Source of the DNA: [Eubacterium] yurii subsp. margaretiae ATCC 43715
Lineage (GTDB): Bacteria > Bacillota > Clostridia > Peptostreptococcales > Filifactoraceae
Direction of reading: 5' to 3'
Length of the DNA: 42,519 nucleotides
Assembly: GCA_000146855.1 (NCBI GenBank)
Contig: GL405246.1
Location: forward strand, 1,901,986 to 1,944,504
Shown here: one piece after another, positions 1-8,755 of the stretch
How positions within the stretch are numbered: the stretch's first letter is position 1
How the letters are laid out: each line of letters opens with the position of its first letter
Translations under genes and position numbers: made by a program
Notes under the pieces: model-generated
Database searches by the model: none
Seen by the model: the letters and a program-made list of their open reading frames with translations, nothing else
What the model was told of the DNA's origin: nothing

Positions 1-327
1 TGCTTTAAAAAAGTAAATAGCTTTATAACTCAACTTTCTCAGATAAAATACTTTTACAAGATTGAAATTTCAGTGTTTTTATAAAATATAATATTATACT
101 TAATATAGTTTTTCAGCATTTTTATTTTTTGATAAATGTGTAAATTTCAATAAATATTATTCAAAAAAATGTTCACCATTAATATATTTTTAGAATATTT
201 AATTGGTCTTTAGTATTAACAATTAATTTATGTTTAAATTTCAACTAAAGTTTAAATAATTTTAGTGGGAAAGTTGAGTTAATAATAAATAAGACTATTA
301 CTCTTAAAATCTATAATTAACCATCAA
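1..327. other. AT-rich intergenic region, no gene seen
   Basis: This stretch lies past the 3' end of the WG-repeat gene. It is very AT-rich, with frequent stops in all frames. I see no convincing ORF, RNA motif or strong terminator hairpin in it. Confidence 0.6.
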
Positions 328-1746
328 TTACTTTATATGCAATACGCCTACCATATCTCCTTTTTTCAGTATAAAGCTGTCATTATCTATCTTTGTTATA
401 CCATCGTACTTAAGTTCAAATATCATTTCACCGTTCCTATCTATAATTCCCCATTTATTATCTAAAATTATAACTACCAATCCTTTAGAAAATTCTTTGA
501 CAAGATCATACTTAGGTTCAATTATCTCTTTTCCGCTCTTATCTATAAGCCCCCATTTAATTCCTAAGCGAACTATTGCCAATCCATCTTTAAATTCATG
601 GATAGAAGTATATTTTGGCTTTATTATTTCCCTTCCGCTCTCATCTATACAGCCATACTTCTTACCTAATTGTACACTGGCAATTTCTTCTGAAAATTTA
701 AGTGCATCATCGTACTTAGGTTTCACTATTTCTTTTCCTGTTTTATCTACATAACCCCACTTATTGCCTAATCTAACTGCTCCTTTTCCTTCTGAAAAAT
801 CTCTTACTTCATCATATTGTATCTTTGTTATTTCTCTTCCGTTTTTATCTATAAAACCATACTTTTTATCTAATGCTACCCCTGCCATCTCACCGGAAAA
901 TCCATATACAAAAGCATACTTAAGGCTTATTGCCTCTTTCCCTGTTTTATCTATGAATCCCCATTTATTATTTATAGAAACTACCGCAAATCCTTGCGAA
1001 AAATTAAGTGCATTATCGTACTTAGGCTTAACTATTTCTTTTCCTGTTTTATCTACATATCCCCACTTTTTATCTGATTTTACAACTGCCATTCCTTCAT
1101 AAAAATTTCTTACTTCATCATACTTTATCTTTGTTATTTCTCTTCCGCTTTTATCGATAAAGCCATACTTATTATCTAATTTCACTATTGCTAAGCCTTG
1201 TGAAAAATCTTCTACTTCATCATACTTTATCTTTGTTATTTCTTTTCCACTATCATCTATAAAGCCGTATTTTTCTCCAAGCTTAACTATAGACCTACCT
1301 TCTGAAAAATTAGATGCTTTATCGTACTTGAAGTCTACTACTTTTTTTCCGCTCTTATCAAAGTATCCAAATTTCTTATCTATTGAAACCGGTATTAAAT
1401 TTATTTGAGCTATATCAGAATACTCATTATTTGAAAATTTATTGTTTTTATCTATAGATATAGGCTTTGCCATCTCTTTTAAATTCTTATCCATAAAGCA
1501 TAACTTATTATACTCACTTCTTTCATCAAGTAAAACTCCGATTACAGTCTCACCTAAACTATAGTATATATCATATTTATTGTCAAACCAAACAATATTT
1601 TTCTCTGCACTTTTTATTTTTTCCGATATATTATAATTTTCTGCAAACGCATTCATAGTATTTAAATTTAATAATGTTGGTATTAACATTGTCAAAATTG
1701 CAATACTTATCTTTTTAAATCCCAAGTGTTTGATATTAAATTTCAT
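328..1746 (-). CDS. Secreted WG (KWG) repeat protein
   Basis: The protein has 472 residues from the second in-frame ATG. That ATG is preferred because AAGGAGA lies about 8 bases ahead of it; the ATG two codons upstream abuts the ribosome site. A hydrophobic segment followed by NAFAEN looks like a signal peptide, so the product is probably exported. After about 90 unique residues come ten tandem repeats of exactly 34 residues. Each carries an aromatic-Gly/D.SG core such as KYGFIDKSG, a KYD motif and an FS.G segment, which is the WG_beta_rep pattern. A short eleventh start (DMVGV) ends the protein. WG repeats are known as predicted beta-rich modules; their ligands are mostly unknown, and none can be named here. 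The gene stands alone on the minus strand with AT-rich gaps on both sides. Confidence 0.88.
   Translation of the reverse strand: MKFNIKHLGFKKISIAILTMLIPTLLNLNTMNAFAENYNISEKIKSAEKNIVWFDNKYDIYYSLGETVIGVLLDERSEYNKLCFMDKNLKEMAKPISIDKNNKFSNNEYSDIAQINLIPVSIDKKFGYFDKSGKKVVDFKYDKASNFSEGRSIVKLGEKYGFIDDSGKEITKIKYDEVEDFSQGLAIVKLDNKYGFIDKSGREITKIKYDEVRNFYEGMAVVKSDKKWGYVDKTGKEIVKPKYDNALNFSQGFAVVSINNKWGFIDKTGKEAISLKYAFVYGFSGEMAGVALDKKYGFIDKNGREITKIQYDEVRDFSEGKGAVRLGNKWGYVDKTGKEIVKPKYDDALKFSEEIASVQLGKKYGCIDESGREIIKPKYTSIHEFKDGLAIVRLGIKWGLIDKSGKEIIEPKYDLVKEFSKGLVVIILDNKWGIIDRNGEMIFELKYDGITKIDNDSFILKKGDMVGVLHIK
358..1377 (-). repeat. Ten tandem 102-base coding repeats (WG repeats)
   Basis: Ten in-frame units of 102 bases encode ten 34-residue WG repeats without any length variation. 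Units 3 and 6, and units 4 and 7, resemble each other more than they resemble their neighbours. This suggests duplication of a three-unit block (306 bases) on top of the basic period. Confidence 0.85.
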
Positions 1747-2054
1747 AACCATTCTCCTTTTTAATTGTAATATTAAATTATGTAAAACCTAAAAAAATTT
1801 CACAATATTAAATTTAGCATAAGTTAAGAAAATATATGTGCTAAATCTAAGTTACAATACCCTAAAAATGATAATGATATAATTTTTTTATACATCATCT
1901 ATTAATTCACATTATACTCAGATATGCAATGCTTGTCAATGATAGTATTATACTAATTAAAAGCTGATAATAACTATGATTGTACTATAATCAAGAAAAA
2001 TCTTTATTATCAAAAACATATATTAATAGTATACATATACATTTAAAACTTTTG
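1747..2054. other. AT-rich intergenic region
   Basis: No gene is visible. It includes the start-proximal region of the WG gene. An 8-base inverted repeat (ATTTAGCA ... TGCTAAAT, about 1811-1845) is present but lacks a clear role. Confidence 0.5.
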
Positions 2055-2097
2055 CAAAAAAAATTGTATAAGTCCAATTTCTTGAAACTTATACAAT
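2055..2097 (-). terminator. Rho-independent terminator of the min/rodA cluster
   Basis: A perfect 11-base inverted repeat (ATTGTATAAGT at 2063-2073, ACTTATACAAT at 2087-2097) is followed on the minus strand by a run of eight T. It sits 8 bases past the lipoprotein stop codon, so it plausibly ends transcription of the minus-strand cluster. Confidence 0.85.
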
Positions 2098-2104
2098 ATT
2101 TCCA

Positions 2105-2551
2105 TTACTTTAATATTTTATTGAATCTTTCTACTATTATCCCATAGTCATCTTTTGAGATTTCCCATATTCCTGTATATGGTATTTCAATGTAAGCTTT
2201 GTTGTCTTTTTCGTAGATATAATAGATTAAACTAAGTTCTTCACTTTTTTCTTTAAAGTATAATCTAAATGCAAAATAATTTTTGACATTGACAGGATTG
2301 TCGTTAACAGATTTATCTACCAAGATATTTTGTTTTTTTAGCAAATCTACGATATCTGATATTTCGTTTTCAGATAAAGATTTATAACTTTCAAAATTAC
2401 TTGCTTTGTTTCCTACCTTTATTCCGGTAATACTGTCTATTGCGGGAACATGTATATCCCTTTGTTCTACCTTATTACATCCGTTCAAAATCAACATTAC
2501 ACAACAAAGTAAAAATATAGAGGCAAATCTAATTAAACATTTTTTCTTCAT
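2105..2551 (-). CDS. Small putative lipoprotein, unknown function
   Basis: The 148-residue product starts with a basic stretch and a hydrophobic core ending in LNGC. Cys25 is the likely lipidation site of a type II signal peptide, so the mature protein should be tethered to the outer face of the membrane. GGAG lies 7 bases before the ATG. The rest is a mixed, lysine-rich domain with no motif I recognise. It is the last gene of the minus-strand run behind rodA and the dehydrogenase (gap 22 bases) and is directly followed by a terminator, so it is probably co-transcribed with them. A role in the envelope is only an inference from location and lipidation. Confidence 0.75.
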   Translation of the reverse strand: MKKKCLIRFASIFLLCCVMLILNGCNKVEQRDIHVPAIDSITGIKVGNKASNFESYKSLSENEISDIVDLLKKQNILVDKSVNDNPVNVKNYFAFRLYFKEKSEELSLIYYIYEKDNKAYIEIPYTGIWEISKDDYGIIVERFNKILK

Positions 2552-2573
2552 CCATTATCTCCATTACCATCTA

Positions 2574-3572
2574 TTATATTATTATCTGATTTTTACTCTT
2601 ACCTGTTCTTACCATTTCTACTGCAGAGTTTAGTGAAGCGTATATGGAGTTTTTGATAGATACATCTGTAAAAAATGCTGAATGCGGTGTGTAAAGCACA
2701 TCTTTTCTTCTTATCAATTCCTTTAGCACTTCATCTTCAAGCACTTCATTTGATAGATTTTTTGGCACTATATCCTGCTCTTTTTCATATACGTCAAGTG
2801 CCGCTCCCCACAATTTACCACTGTTTAAGGCATCAAGTAAGGCTTTTGTATCTGTGAGCAGTCCTCTTGCAGCATTTATAAATATCGCATTATCTTTCAT
2901 CTTTTTGAAAAATTCTTTATTTGCCATATATCTTAATCCATCTACAAAAGGCAGATGAAGTGTTACTATATCAGATTTTCCAAGCAAATCATCCATATTA
3001 ACCGCATAAGTGAGATACTTCTTATATTCTTCATTTTGCACAATATCATAACCTATTACCTTTGCTCCCATTGAATTAAAGAGCCTTGCCACCCTACTGC
3101 CTATTCGTCCTACACCTATTATACCTACAGTCATTGTGCCTATTTCTCTTGACATTATGCTTTCTTCCCACGAAAAGTCATTTTTCTGTACATTATCTTC
3201 AATCTTGCCTAAGTTCCTGCTGATATAAAAGGCAACAGCAAGTGTATGTTCTGCTACAGCATCACTGCAATAATCTCCACCATTTGTAAAGCCTATGCCG
3301 TATTCTTTGAGAAGTTTTAAATCATAGTTATCATAACCCGTAGACCTTATGGCAATAGTCTTGACATTTGATTTTTTGGCAAAATGGTAGACTTCTTCAT
3401 CCAATGAATCGTTCTTGCTAAGCACGATAGCATCCACATCACTGATTAAGTCCATATTGTCCTTAGTTAAATCATCAGAATAAGCAAACACCTCAACATC
3501 CTTATGATTTTCTATCCAATCATTCAGTGGTTTTTTCTCCACATCAATCAGATTAAAAAATGCAATTTTCAT
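2574..3572 (-). CDS. D-2-hydroxyacid dehydrogenase, D-lactate dehydrogenase type
   Basis: The 332-residue length is typical for the D-isomer 2-hydroxyacid dehydrogenase family, which interconverts 2-keto acids and D-2-hydroxy acids with NAD(H) in the cytoplasm. The Rossmann motif GVGRIGSRVA follows TVGII near residue 150, and an acidic residue (YD) after the second strand fits NAD preference. The catalytic set is visible: Arg in INAARG, an acidic stretch downstream, and His in YTPHSAFFT. The AEHTLA segment is also typical. The overall pattern is closest to fermentative D-lactate dehydrogenase (LdhA), but VanH-like or other keto-acid specificity cannot be excluded. GAGGTG sits 5 bases before the ATG. 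It starts 15 bases after rodA, suggesting one transcript with that cell-wall gene. Confidence 0.88.
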   Translation of the reverse strand: MKIAFFNLIDVEKKPLNDWIENHKDVEVFAYSDDLTKDNMDLISDVDAIVLSKNDSLDEEVYHFAKKSNVKTIAIRSTGYDNYDLKLLKEYGIGFTNGGDYCSDAVAEHTLAVAFYISRNLGKIEDNVQKNDFSWEESIMSREIGTMTVGIIGVGRIGSRVARLFNSMGAKVIGYDIVQNEEYKKYLTYAVNMDDLLGKSDIVTLHLPFVDGLRYMANKEFFKKMKDNAIFINAARGLLTDTKALLDALNSGKLWGAALDVYEKEQDIVPKNLSNEVLEDEVLKELIRRKDVLYTPHSAFFTDVSIKNSIYASLNSAVEMVRTGKSKNQIII

Positions 3573-3587
3573 AATAACACCTCTTTT

Positions 3588-4691
3588 TTAGAAATTAATC
3601 CTCCGTCTTTTTGACGCCACATTTTCCACCAGTCCTATGGATATCATGCTCATGAGCATCGAGCTGCCTCCATAGCTGACAAATGGCAGGGGCAAACCTG
3701 TAACAGGCATTATTCCCATTGTCATACCTATGTTTTGGACAAACTGATATATAAACATGGACAGTATACCCATAACTATAAGCGAGCCGTACAAGTCTTT
3801 AGACGTCTGTGCAATATATAATATCCTTGTCAAAAACAAGAAGTATATAGCTACCAATATTACCATACCTATTACTCCATACTCTTCACCACAAACTGCA
3901 AATATGAAGTCGGAATCACTTACTGACAAAAAACCAAGATTATTTTGCGTACCTGCAAAAGGTCCTTTGCCAAAAAGTCCTCCTGATGAAATCGCAACTA
4001 TGGAGCGAAACACCTGATAATTATCACCTGATGACGGTTCAAAGAAGTTTTTTATCCTTTGCATCTGATATGGGCTAAGTATCTTGTCAAGTACATAGAG
4101 ATAAATTATCGGAAAGCTAAGCACTATACTTACTACTATCCTGTTTACTATCCTCATATTAATCTGTGCTAAAAACAGCATACCAAACACTATGCAAAAA
4201 AACACTATGGCTCCACCAAGATCCGGCTGTTTCATCAGCAGCAATATAATTGGCATAGGTATAAGAGCTGCCTTTATTATTTCTTTAAGTGTATTGATAT
4301 TACCTGAATGTTTCTCAAGATATGACGCAAATACCAATATAAAAGCTATCTTTGCTATCTCTATGGGCTGAAAATCTATGATCTTAAGGTCTATCCACCC
4401 TCTTGCTCCTCCACGAATTACACCAAGTCCCGGTACATATACCAAAAGTAGTGCAAATATTGCCAGTGCATATATATGTTTGTAGTATTTTTTGAAGTCA
4501 TCATAATTGATGATGTTCATCGCTCCTACAAATATCAATCCCAAAATAAATGACGCAAACTGTATAAACAGTCTCTTAGGGCTTGCACCGTCATTAACGT
4601 GTATAGCCGATGCGATAAGCACTTCACCTATCAAAAACAACAGAGTTATTATAAATATCAGCGTCCTATCAAATCCTTTATTATTATTCAT
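3588..4691 (-). CDS. rodA: RodA, SEDS-family peptidoglycan glycosyltransferase
   Basis: The 367-residue protein is almost entirely hydrophobic with about ten membrane segments, as expected for SEDS proteins. These polymerise lipid II into glycan strands together with a class B penicillin-binding protein. Family landmarks include GARGWIDL, FQPIEIAKIAF in the first half, the extracellular RIKNFFEP segment, GGLFGKGPF, SDSDFIFAVCGEE and the C-terminal LPLPFVSYGGSS. The context, directly downstream of minCDE, is the usual one for rodA in Clostridia and favours RodA over FtsW or SpoVE, but the three are similar. AGGAAT lies ahead of the ATG. It is separated from minE by about 200 bases holding a stem-loop. 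Confidence 0.88.
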   Translation of the reverse strand: MNNNKGFDRTLIFIITLLFLIGEVLIASAIHVNDGASPKRLFIQFASFILGLIFVGAMNIINYDDFKKYYKHIYALAIFALLLVYVPGLGVIRGGARGWIDLKIIDFQPIEIAKIAFILVFASYLEKHSGNINTLKEIIKAALIPMPIILLLMKQPDLGGAIVFFCIVFGMLFLAQINMRIVNRIVVSIVLSFPIIYLYVLDKILSPYQMQRIKNFFEPSSGDNYQVFRSIVAISSGGLFGKGPFAGTQNNLGFLSVSDSDFIFAVCGEEYGVIGMVILVAIYFLFLTRILYIAQTSKDLYGSLIVMGILSMFIYQFVQNIGMTMGIMPVTGLPLPFVSYGGSSMLMSMISIGLVENVASKRRRINF

Positions 4692-4834
4692 CTATCTATT
4701 CCTATTTATATTAAAAGACGATGCTGTGATTTTTCACATATCGCAAACTTATTTTCAAATTTTTTATTTTTCTAATCACTGTCATAATCTTATATACTTA
4801 ACTTGAATGACTAATTAATATCTTTTCCTAATTA

Positions 4835-4870
4835 ACAATTAAGCACACCAAATCTGATGTGCTTAGTTGT
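4835..4870 (-). promoter_or_regulatory. Stem-loop between minE and rodA
   Basis: ACAATTAAGCACA (4835-4847) pairs with TGTGCTTAGTTGT (4858-4870) with one mismatch in 13 and a 10-base loop. On the minus strand only a weak T-rich stretch follows, so it could be a partial terminator, a processing site or an mRNA-stability element. It divides minCDE from rodA. Confidence 0.55.
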
Positions 4871-4890
4871 GTCATTGTAATTAATAATTT

Positions 4891-5160
4891 TTAGAAAATC
4901 TTTTTTATTGGGATGTTTGCTATAAGCTGTGGCACTGCATTTTCATCTGCTGTGTCCTTTTTGTTTACAATGCTTATGTCTATATTAGCCTCATCCACTT
5001 CCATATACTTGCTCAGAACAACAAGCAAATCCTGTTTTATCAATTCTTTTTTCTCCGGGGAAAAATCTCCTCTATCATGTATAAGAACAAGTTTTAACCT
5101 GTCTTTTGCTATTTCTCTTGACTGCTTATTAGAGGCCTTGAAAAAATTAAATAAATTCAT
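4891..5160 (-). CDS. minE: Cell division topological specificity factor MinE
   Basis: The 89-residue size fits MinE, which binds MinD, stimulates its ATPase and drives MinCD away from mid-cell. The N-terminus MNLFNFF is a short amphipathic membrane-binding segment. The AKDRLKLVLIHDR stretch is the MinD-interacting region, and the rest forms the dimeric topological-specificity domain. AGGAGGT lies 6 bases before the ATG. It follows minD by 11 bases, so the two are almost certainly co-translated. A MinE rather than only a DivIVA-based system is consistent with a clostridial Min operon. Confidence 0.93.
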   Translation of the reverse strand: MNLFNFFKASNKQSREIAKDRLKLVLIHDRGDFSPEKKELIKQDLLVVLSKYMEVDEANIDISIVNKKDTADENAVPQLIANIPIKKIF

Positions 5161-5171
5161 AATTCAACCTC

Positions 5172-5963
5172 CTATTTTCTAAACAATGCTTTGAGTTTTT
5201 CAAAAAATGACTCTTGAACATCCAAGTCGACAAATTCCACCATTTCACCTTCAAGCCTTCTAGCTATGTTTTTGTAAGCCTTTGATGCCAATCCCTTGTC
5301 TTCGAGTATGACAGGTTCACCTTTATTTGTAGATATTACTATATTCTCGTCATCAGGCACTATACCAATTAAATCTATTCTAAGAATGTCTATCATATCT
5401 TCGACATTTAGCATATTGCCTTGCTTAACCATATCCAGTCTTATTCTATTTACAATCAGCTTAGGATTATTCAATCCTGCAGCTTCAAGCATTCCTATTA
5501 TCCTATCAGCATCCCTTACAGCAGACACTTCAGGTGTAGTCACCACTATCGCCTGATTTGCTCCGGCTACTGCATTTTTAAATCCGTTTTCAATTCCTGC
5601 AGGGCAGTCTATGAGTACATAGTCAAATTCCGTTTGCAACTCTTCGCAAAGTTCTTTCATCTGCTCAGGCATTATCGCATCCTTATCTCTAGTTTGAGCG
5701 GCAGGTATCAAAAACAGATTGTTAAATCTCTTATCTCTTATCATTGCTTTTTGATAGGTACATCTTTTTTCTATTATATCTATAATGTCAAATACTATTC
5801 TGTTTTCCAATCCCATTACCACGTCAAGGTTTCTAAGACCGATATCCGCATCCACTATCACCACTTTCTTACCAAGTGCACTAAGCGCACTACCTATATT
5901 GGCAGTAGATGTAGTCTTGCCTACGCCACCTTTTCCTGAAGTAATTACTATAACCTTAGACAT
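5172..5963 (-). CDS. minD: Septum site-determining ATPase MinD
   Basis: The 263-residue ParA/MinD ATPase has the deviant Walker A motif KGGVGKTT at residues 11-18, the DADIGLRNLD switch region and LIDCPAG as Walker B. ATP-bound MinD dimerises on the membrane and recruits MinC, which blocks FtsZ assembly away from mid-cell. The C-terminus ends in an amphipathic stretch (FFEKLKALFRK), the expected membrane-targeting helix. GGGGGA precedes the ATG. It lies between minC (83-base gap) and minE (11-base gap). Confidence 0.96.
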   Translation of the reverse strand: MSKVIVITSGKGGVGKTTSTANIGSALSALGKKVVIVDADIGLRNLDVVMGLENRIVFDIIDIIEKRCTYQKAMIRDKRFNNLFLIPAAQTRDKDAIMPEQMKELCEELQTEFDYVLIDCPAGIENGFKNAVAGANQAIVVTTPEVSAVRDADRIIGMLEAAGLNNPKLIVNRIRLDMVKQGNMLNVEDMIDILRIDLIGIVPDDENIVISTNKGEPVILEDKGLASKAYKNIARRLEGEMVEFVDLDVQESFFEKLKALFRK

Positions 5964-6046
5964 AAGTCCCCCACATTTTTAAAAATTTGCTATTGTATTT
6001 ATTTTAAAGCTCGTTACTTTATTTTAGATGAAATTTAAAAATATAT

Positions 6047-6727
6047 TTAATATTGCTGAATCTCTATCTTATTGTTTTGTATACTTGCTATCTGAACACC
6101 GCTTGTCTTTCTGTCGTCGTCTTTTGGCGGTATCGCTATAAGCTGTCCTATTCTAAGCTGAGTTGCATTTATCTTATTTGATATTACCATCGCTGACCTA
6201 TCGCCCTTTACTCCGGCATTGGCAAATCCTCTAAGCACTCCAATAACAATGATGTTGCCGGTAGCTACAAGCTCTGCTCCTGCATTGACATCACCTATTA
6301 CCAGTATATTACCGTCGTAGTTGATTGACACTCCCGACCTTAGATTATTTTTTATAATCTTTGTCCTGTATTCACTTTCTTCTGTTATCTGAGAAGAGAT
6401 AGAGTCCACATCTGTTAATTTCTCAGGCTTGACATTTTTTATCTCCTGCAAACTTTCCTGTGGCTCTTCATTTATCCTCTTATCTTCCTTTTTCTCTTTG
6501 TATTTTATCCCCAGTTTGTCCTGCAAATACTCTATTATCTTATCTACTTCTTCACCGCTCATAGTCGGTGCTTCAATCTTATTAACAGTTATTTTTTTTA
6601 ATTCTTTTTTATTAGAAAATTTTTTATCTATAGATTTTACGGCTTCATCAAAACTATTGCAGTTGACATATAGAATAAACTGTGAGTTTTGTGATTTTAA
6701 TTTTACTAATTCCGCACCTTTTTGCAT
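6047..6727 (-). CDS. minC: Septum site-determining protein MinC
   Basis: The 226-residue protein has the two-domain layout of MinC. A variable N-terminal FtsZ-inhibiting domain (about 1-75) and a charged linker rich in Lys and Glu (about 76-115) are followed by a C-terminal beta-helix domain. That domain carries the family signature SINYDGNILVIGDVNAGAE, then GNIIVIG and FANAG, and binds MinD and dimerises. An AGAGGTGA site lies about 12 bases before the ATG, somewhat far, so a slightly different start is possible. It is the first gene of the minCDE-rodA run. Confidence 0.93.
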   Translation of the reverse strand: MQKGAELVKLKSQNSQFILYVNCNSFDEAVKSIDKKFSNKKELKKITVNKIEAPTMSGEEVDKIIEYLQDKLGIKYKEKKEDKRINEEPQESLQEIKNVKPEKLTDVDSISSQITEESEYRTKIIKNNLRSGVSINYDGNILVIGDVNAGAELVATGNIIVIGVLRGFANAGVKGDRSAMVISNKINATQLRIGQLIAIPPKDDDRKTSGVQIASIQNNKIEIQQY

Positions 6728-7067
6728 ATTATCGGTAGTTCACCTCTTGTTTTCACATCTTATACTAAAAGCCAATTAAATTATCATAAATAATCCATAA
6801 TATAATTGTACTTAACTATTTTTTAATCAAAAATAAATTTTATATCTTTATATTATTACTATTTTTACAATAAAAATTTGAAAATCAAAATTGAAAATTG
6901 AATATTTTTTATCTTGTATCTAAAGAAAAATATACAATATCACAAATGGCATTTAGTATTATAATAATCCTTGCAAAACCAATATCAAACCTTAACAACA
7001 TTGTCAAAGTTTTTTTGATTTGCATATCTAATATAATATCATATTTTTGCTTAACATTCAATAAAAA
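6728..7067. other. AT-rich intergenic region between recR and minC
   Basis: No ORF or RNA gene is recognisable. The region must contain the promoter of the min cluster, but I cannot single out a confident -35/-10 pair, and no clear terminator for recR stands out. Confidence 0.5.
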
Positions 7068-7670
7068 CTAAAATATCTCCACTCTATTTTCCAACGCTTT
7101 TGTAATGGTTACCTCATCCGCATACTCAATGTCTGCTCCCATAGGCAATCCCCTTGCTATGCGGGTGATTTTTATGCCAAAGGGCTTGAGCAGTCTGGCG
7201 ATGTACATAGCTGTCGCCTCTCCGTCAATGGTAGGATTGGTAGCAAGTATAACCTCTTTGATGTCGTCACTTGCCAATCTCTCTACGAGTTCTCGTATCT
7301 TGAGCATATCAGGAGTTATGGAATTACTTGGAGAAATTGTTCCATGTAACACGTGATACTTGCCGTTAAACTCCTTTGATTTTTCCATTGCTATGACTTC
7401 TCTTGGGCTTTCTACTACGCAAATCACCTCGCCGCTACGCTCAGTCGATGAACATATCTCACATGGATTGCTGTCAGCTATGTTTTGACATATTGAACAA
7501 AACTGTATCTTCTCCTTTGCTTCAAGTATTGACGATGAAAGAGCCTTTGCATCTTCGTCTTCCATATTTATTATGTGAAAAGCCAGCCTCTGTGCGGTTT
7601 TTTGCCCAATCCCCGGCAATTTTGAAAGCTGTCTTATAAGATTTTCTATAGGTTTTGAAAAGTTACTCAT
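7068..7670 (-). CDS. recR: Recombination protein RecR
   Basis: The 200-residue product matches RecR throughout. It has an N-terminal helix-hairpin-helix ([13 protein letters not shown], residues 18-30), a four-cysteine zinc finger (Cys58, 61, 70, 73) and a TOPRIM domain with VVESPREV and [15 protein letters not shown]. The C-terminus carries [14 protein letters not shown]. RecR acts with RecO and RecF to load RecA on gapped DNA. AAGGAAATAAG precedes the ATG. The usual upstream partners dnaX and ybaB are not next to it; the next gene upstream is an unknown one across a 280-base gap. Confidence 0.96.
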   Translation of the reverse strand: MSNFSKPIENLIRQLSKLPGIGQKTAQRLAFHIINMEDEDAKALSSSILEAKEKIQFCSICQNIADSNPCEICSSTERSGEVICVVESPREVIAMEKSKEFNGKYHVLHGTISPSNSITPDMLKIRELVERLASDDIKEVILATNPTIDGEATAMYIARLLKPFGIKITRIARGLPMGADIEYADEVTITKALENRVEIF

Positions 7671-7907
7671 CTTATTTCCTTTGCATAATTAGGTATAATT
7701 TGTAAATATCTTACAAAAAAATACGCTAATTGTCAAATTGTATATTGTGACTATAGAAGATATTTAAAGTTTAAAGCTATCTGTTTTATATACTTAATGG
7801 GGCTTTTATAAATTGTGACTTCAGCCTGTGGCTCATTAGAATTGTTATTGAATAAGAAGTTTATAACTACAATAATTTAATAAGAAAACTGAATTAATTT
7901 ATAAATA

Positions 7908-7950
7908 GAAAAAGCAATAAATCCGCTAAATTAAGACTTATTGCTTTATT
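7908..7950 (-). terminator. Rho-independent terminator
   Basis: AAAGCAATAA (7911-7920) pairs perfectly with TTATTGCTTT (7938-7947). On the minus strand the stem runs into TTTTTC, ending the unknown gene that stops at 7953. The stem overlaps a T-rich stretch on the plus strand as well. Confidence 0.75.
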
Positions 7951-7952
7951 TT

Positions 7953-8621
7953 TTATCTTATACCATATTTTTCCACTATCACATTTATCTGCTCTTCCAA
8001 TTCTTTCTTTTTAGAAACATACGACTTTAAGTCAATTTCTCCATTTTGTCGCTGTTCCCAGACTTTGTCCTTTTCTATATTTAAGTCCATAATCTCTAAT
8101 ATGATATTTGATGGAGTATCTGGGTTATCCTTTGATAATTTCAGATATTCTTCCACTTCTCTAAGTGATAATTCAAAAATGCGACTCTTCTTATTTATGG
8201 GCATAAAATATCTCGATACATCAGCATTGTACTCTTTTTCAAATCTTTCCCATGAAGCCCTGTCTAATATGACAAATCCTAAGGTGTCACTTCCAAGATT
8301 TTCTATGAATAGCCTTATTTCAAAGTCAGGTTTGATAAGTTCATTTACATAAATTATCGTAGTATCTCTGTCCATCACATCCCCATAAGGTATCATAAAG
8401 GACCTGCCCTTATAAGATATTATAATGTCATCGCCGTAATCTTTGCCGTTGTCATGATGTGATACTGATATAAGACTGCCTATTTTTTCGTTCACATAGT
8501 CAATTATATCTTCATCATATTCTCGCCAGTCCACCCAAGTAAGTGCATCTGCATCCCAAAAATCATCTAAAGACAGAGATTTTTGAAAAAACTCCTCCAC
8601 TAATTTTACAGTATTGTTCAT
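7953..8621 (-). CDS. Conserved-looking protein of unknown function
   Basis: From the ATG at 8621 the product has 222 residues. This start is chosen over the TTG four codons upstream because GGAG of that upstream region lies 6 bases before it. The protein is soluble and acidic, with no signal peptide or membrane segment. The N-terminal two thirds is rich in aromatic and acidic residues (DFWDADALTWVDWREYDED). The C-terminal part is helical and charged, resembling the short SHOCT-like tails seen on many proteins (VWEQRQNGEIDLKSY), but I cannot assign a family. It is a single-gene unit with its own terminator. Confidence 0.7.
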   Translation of the reverse strand: MNNTVKLVEEFFQKSLSLDDFWDADALTWVDWREYDEDIIDYVNEKIGSLISVSHHDNGKDYGDDIIISYKGRSFMIPYGDVMDRDTTIIYVNELIKPDFEIRLFIENLGSDTLGFVILDRASWERFEKEYNADVSRYFMPINKKSRIFELSLREVEEYLKLSKDNPDTPSNIILEIMDLNIEKDKVWEQRQNGEIDLKSYVSKKKELEEQINVIVEKYGIR

Positions 8622-8755
8622 ATTTTGCTCCAACTTTGTTTGAATTTAATGCTTATAGTAAACCATATAATTTAATTTCTTTTTAAAATATATCTAATGT
8701 AAATAATTGTCATATTTTATAATAAAAATCAGATTACAATGTCGTTTAGTCTAAT

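Noticed and set aside
358..1377. Regular direct repeats that could suggest a CRISPR array
   Set aside because: The units are 102 bases, in frame and encode WG repeats; there are no unique spacers between identical short repeats.
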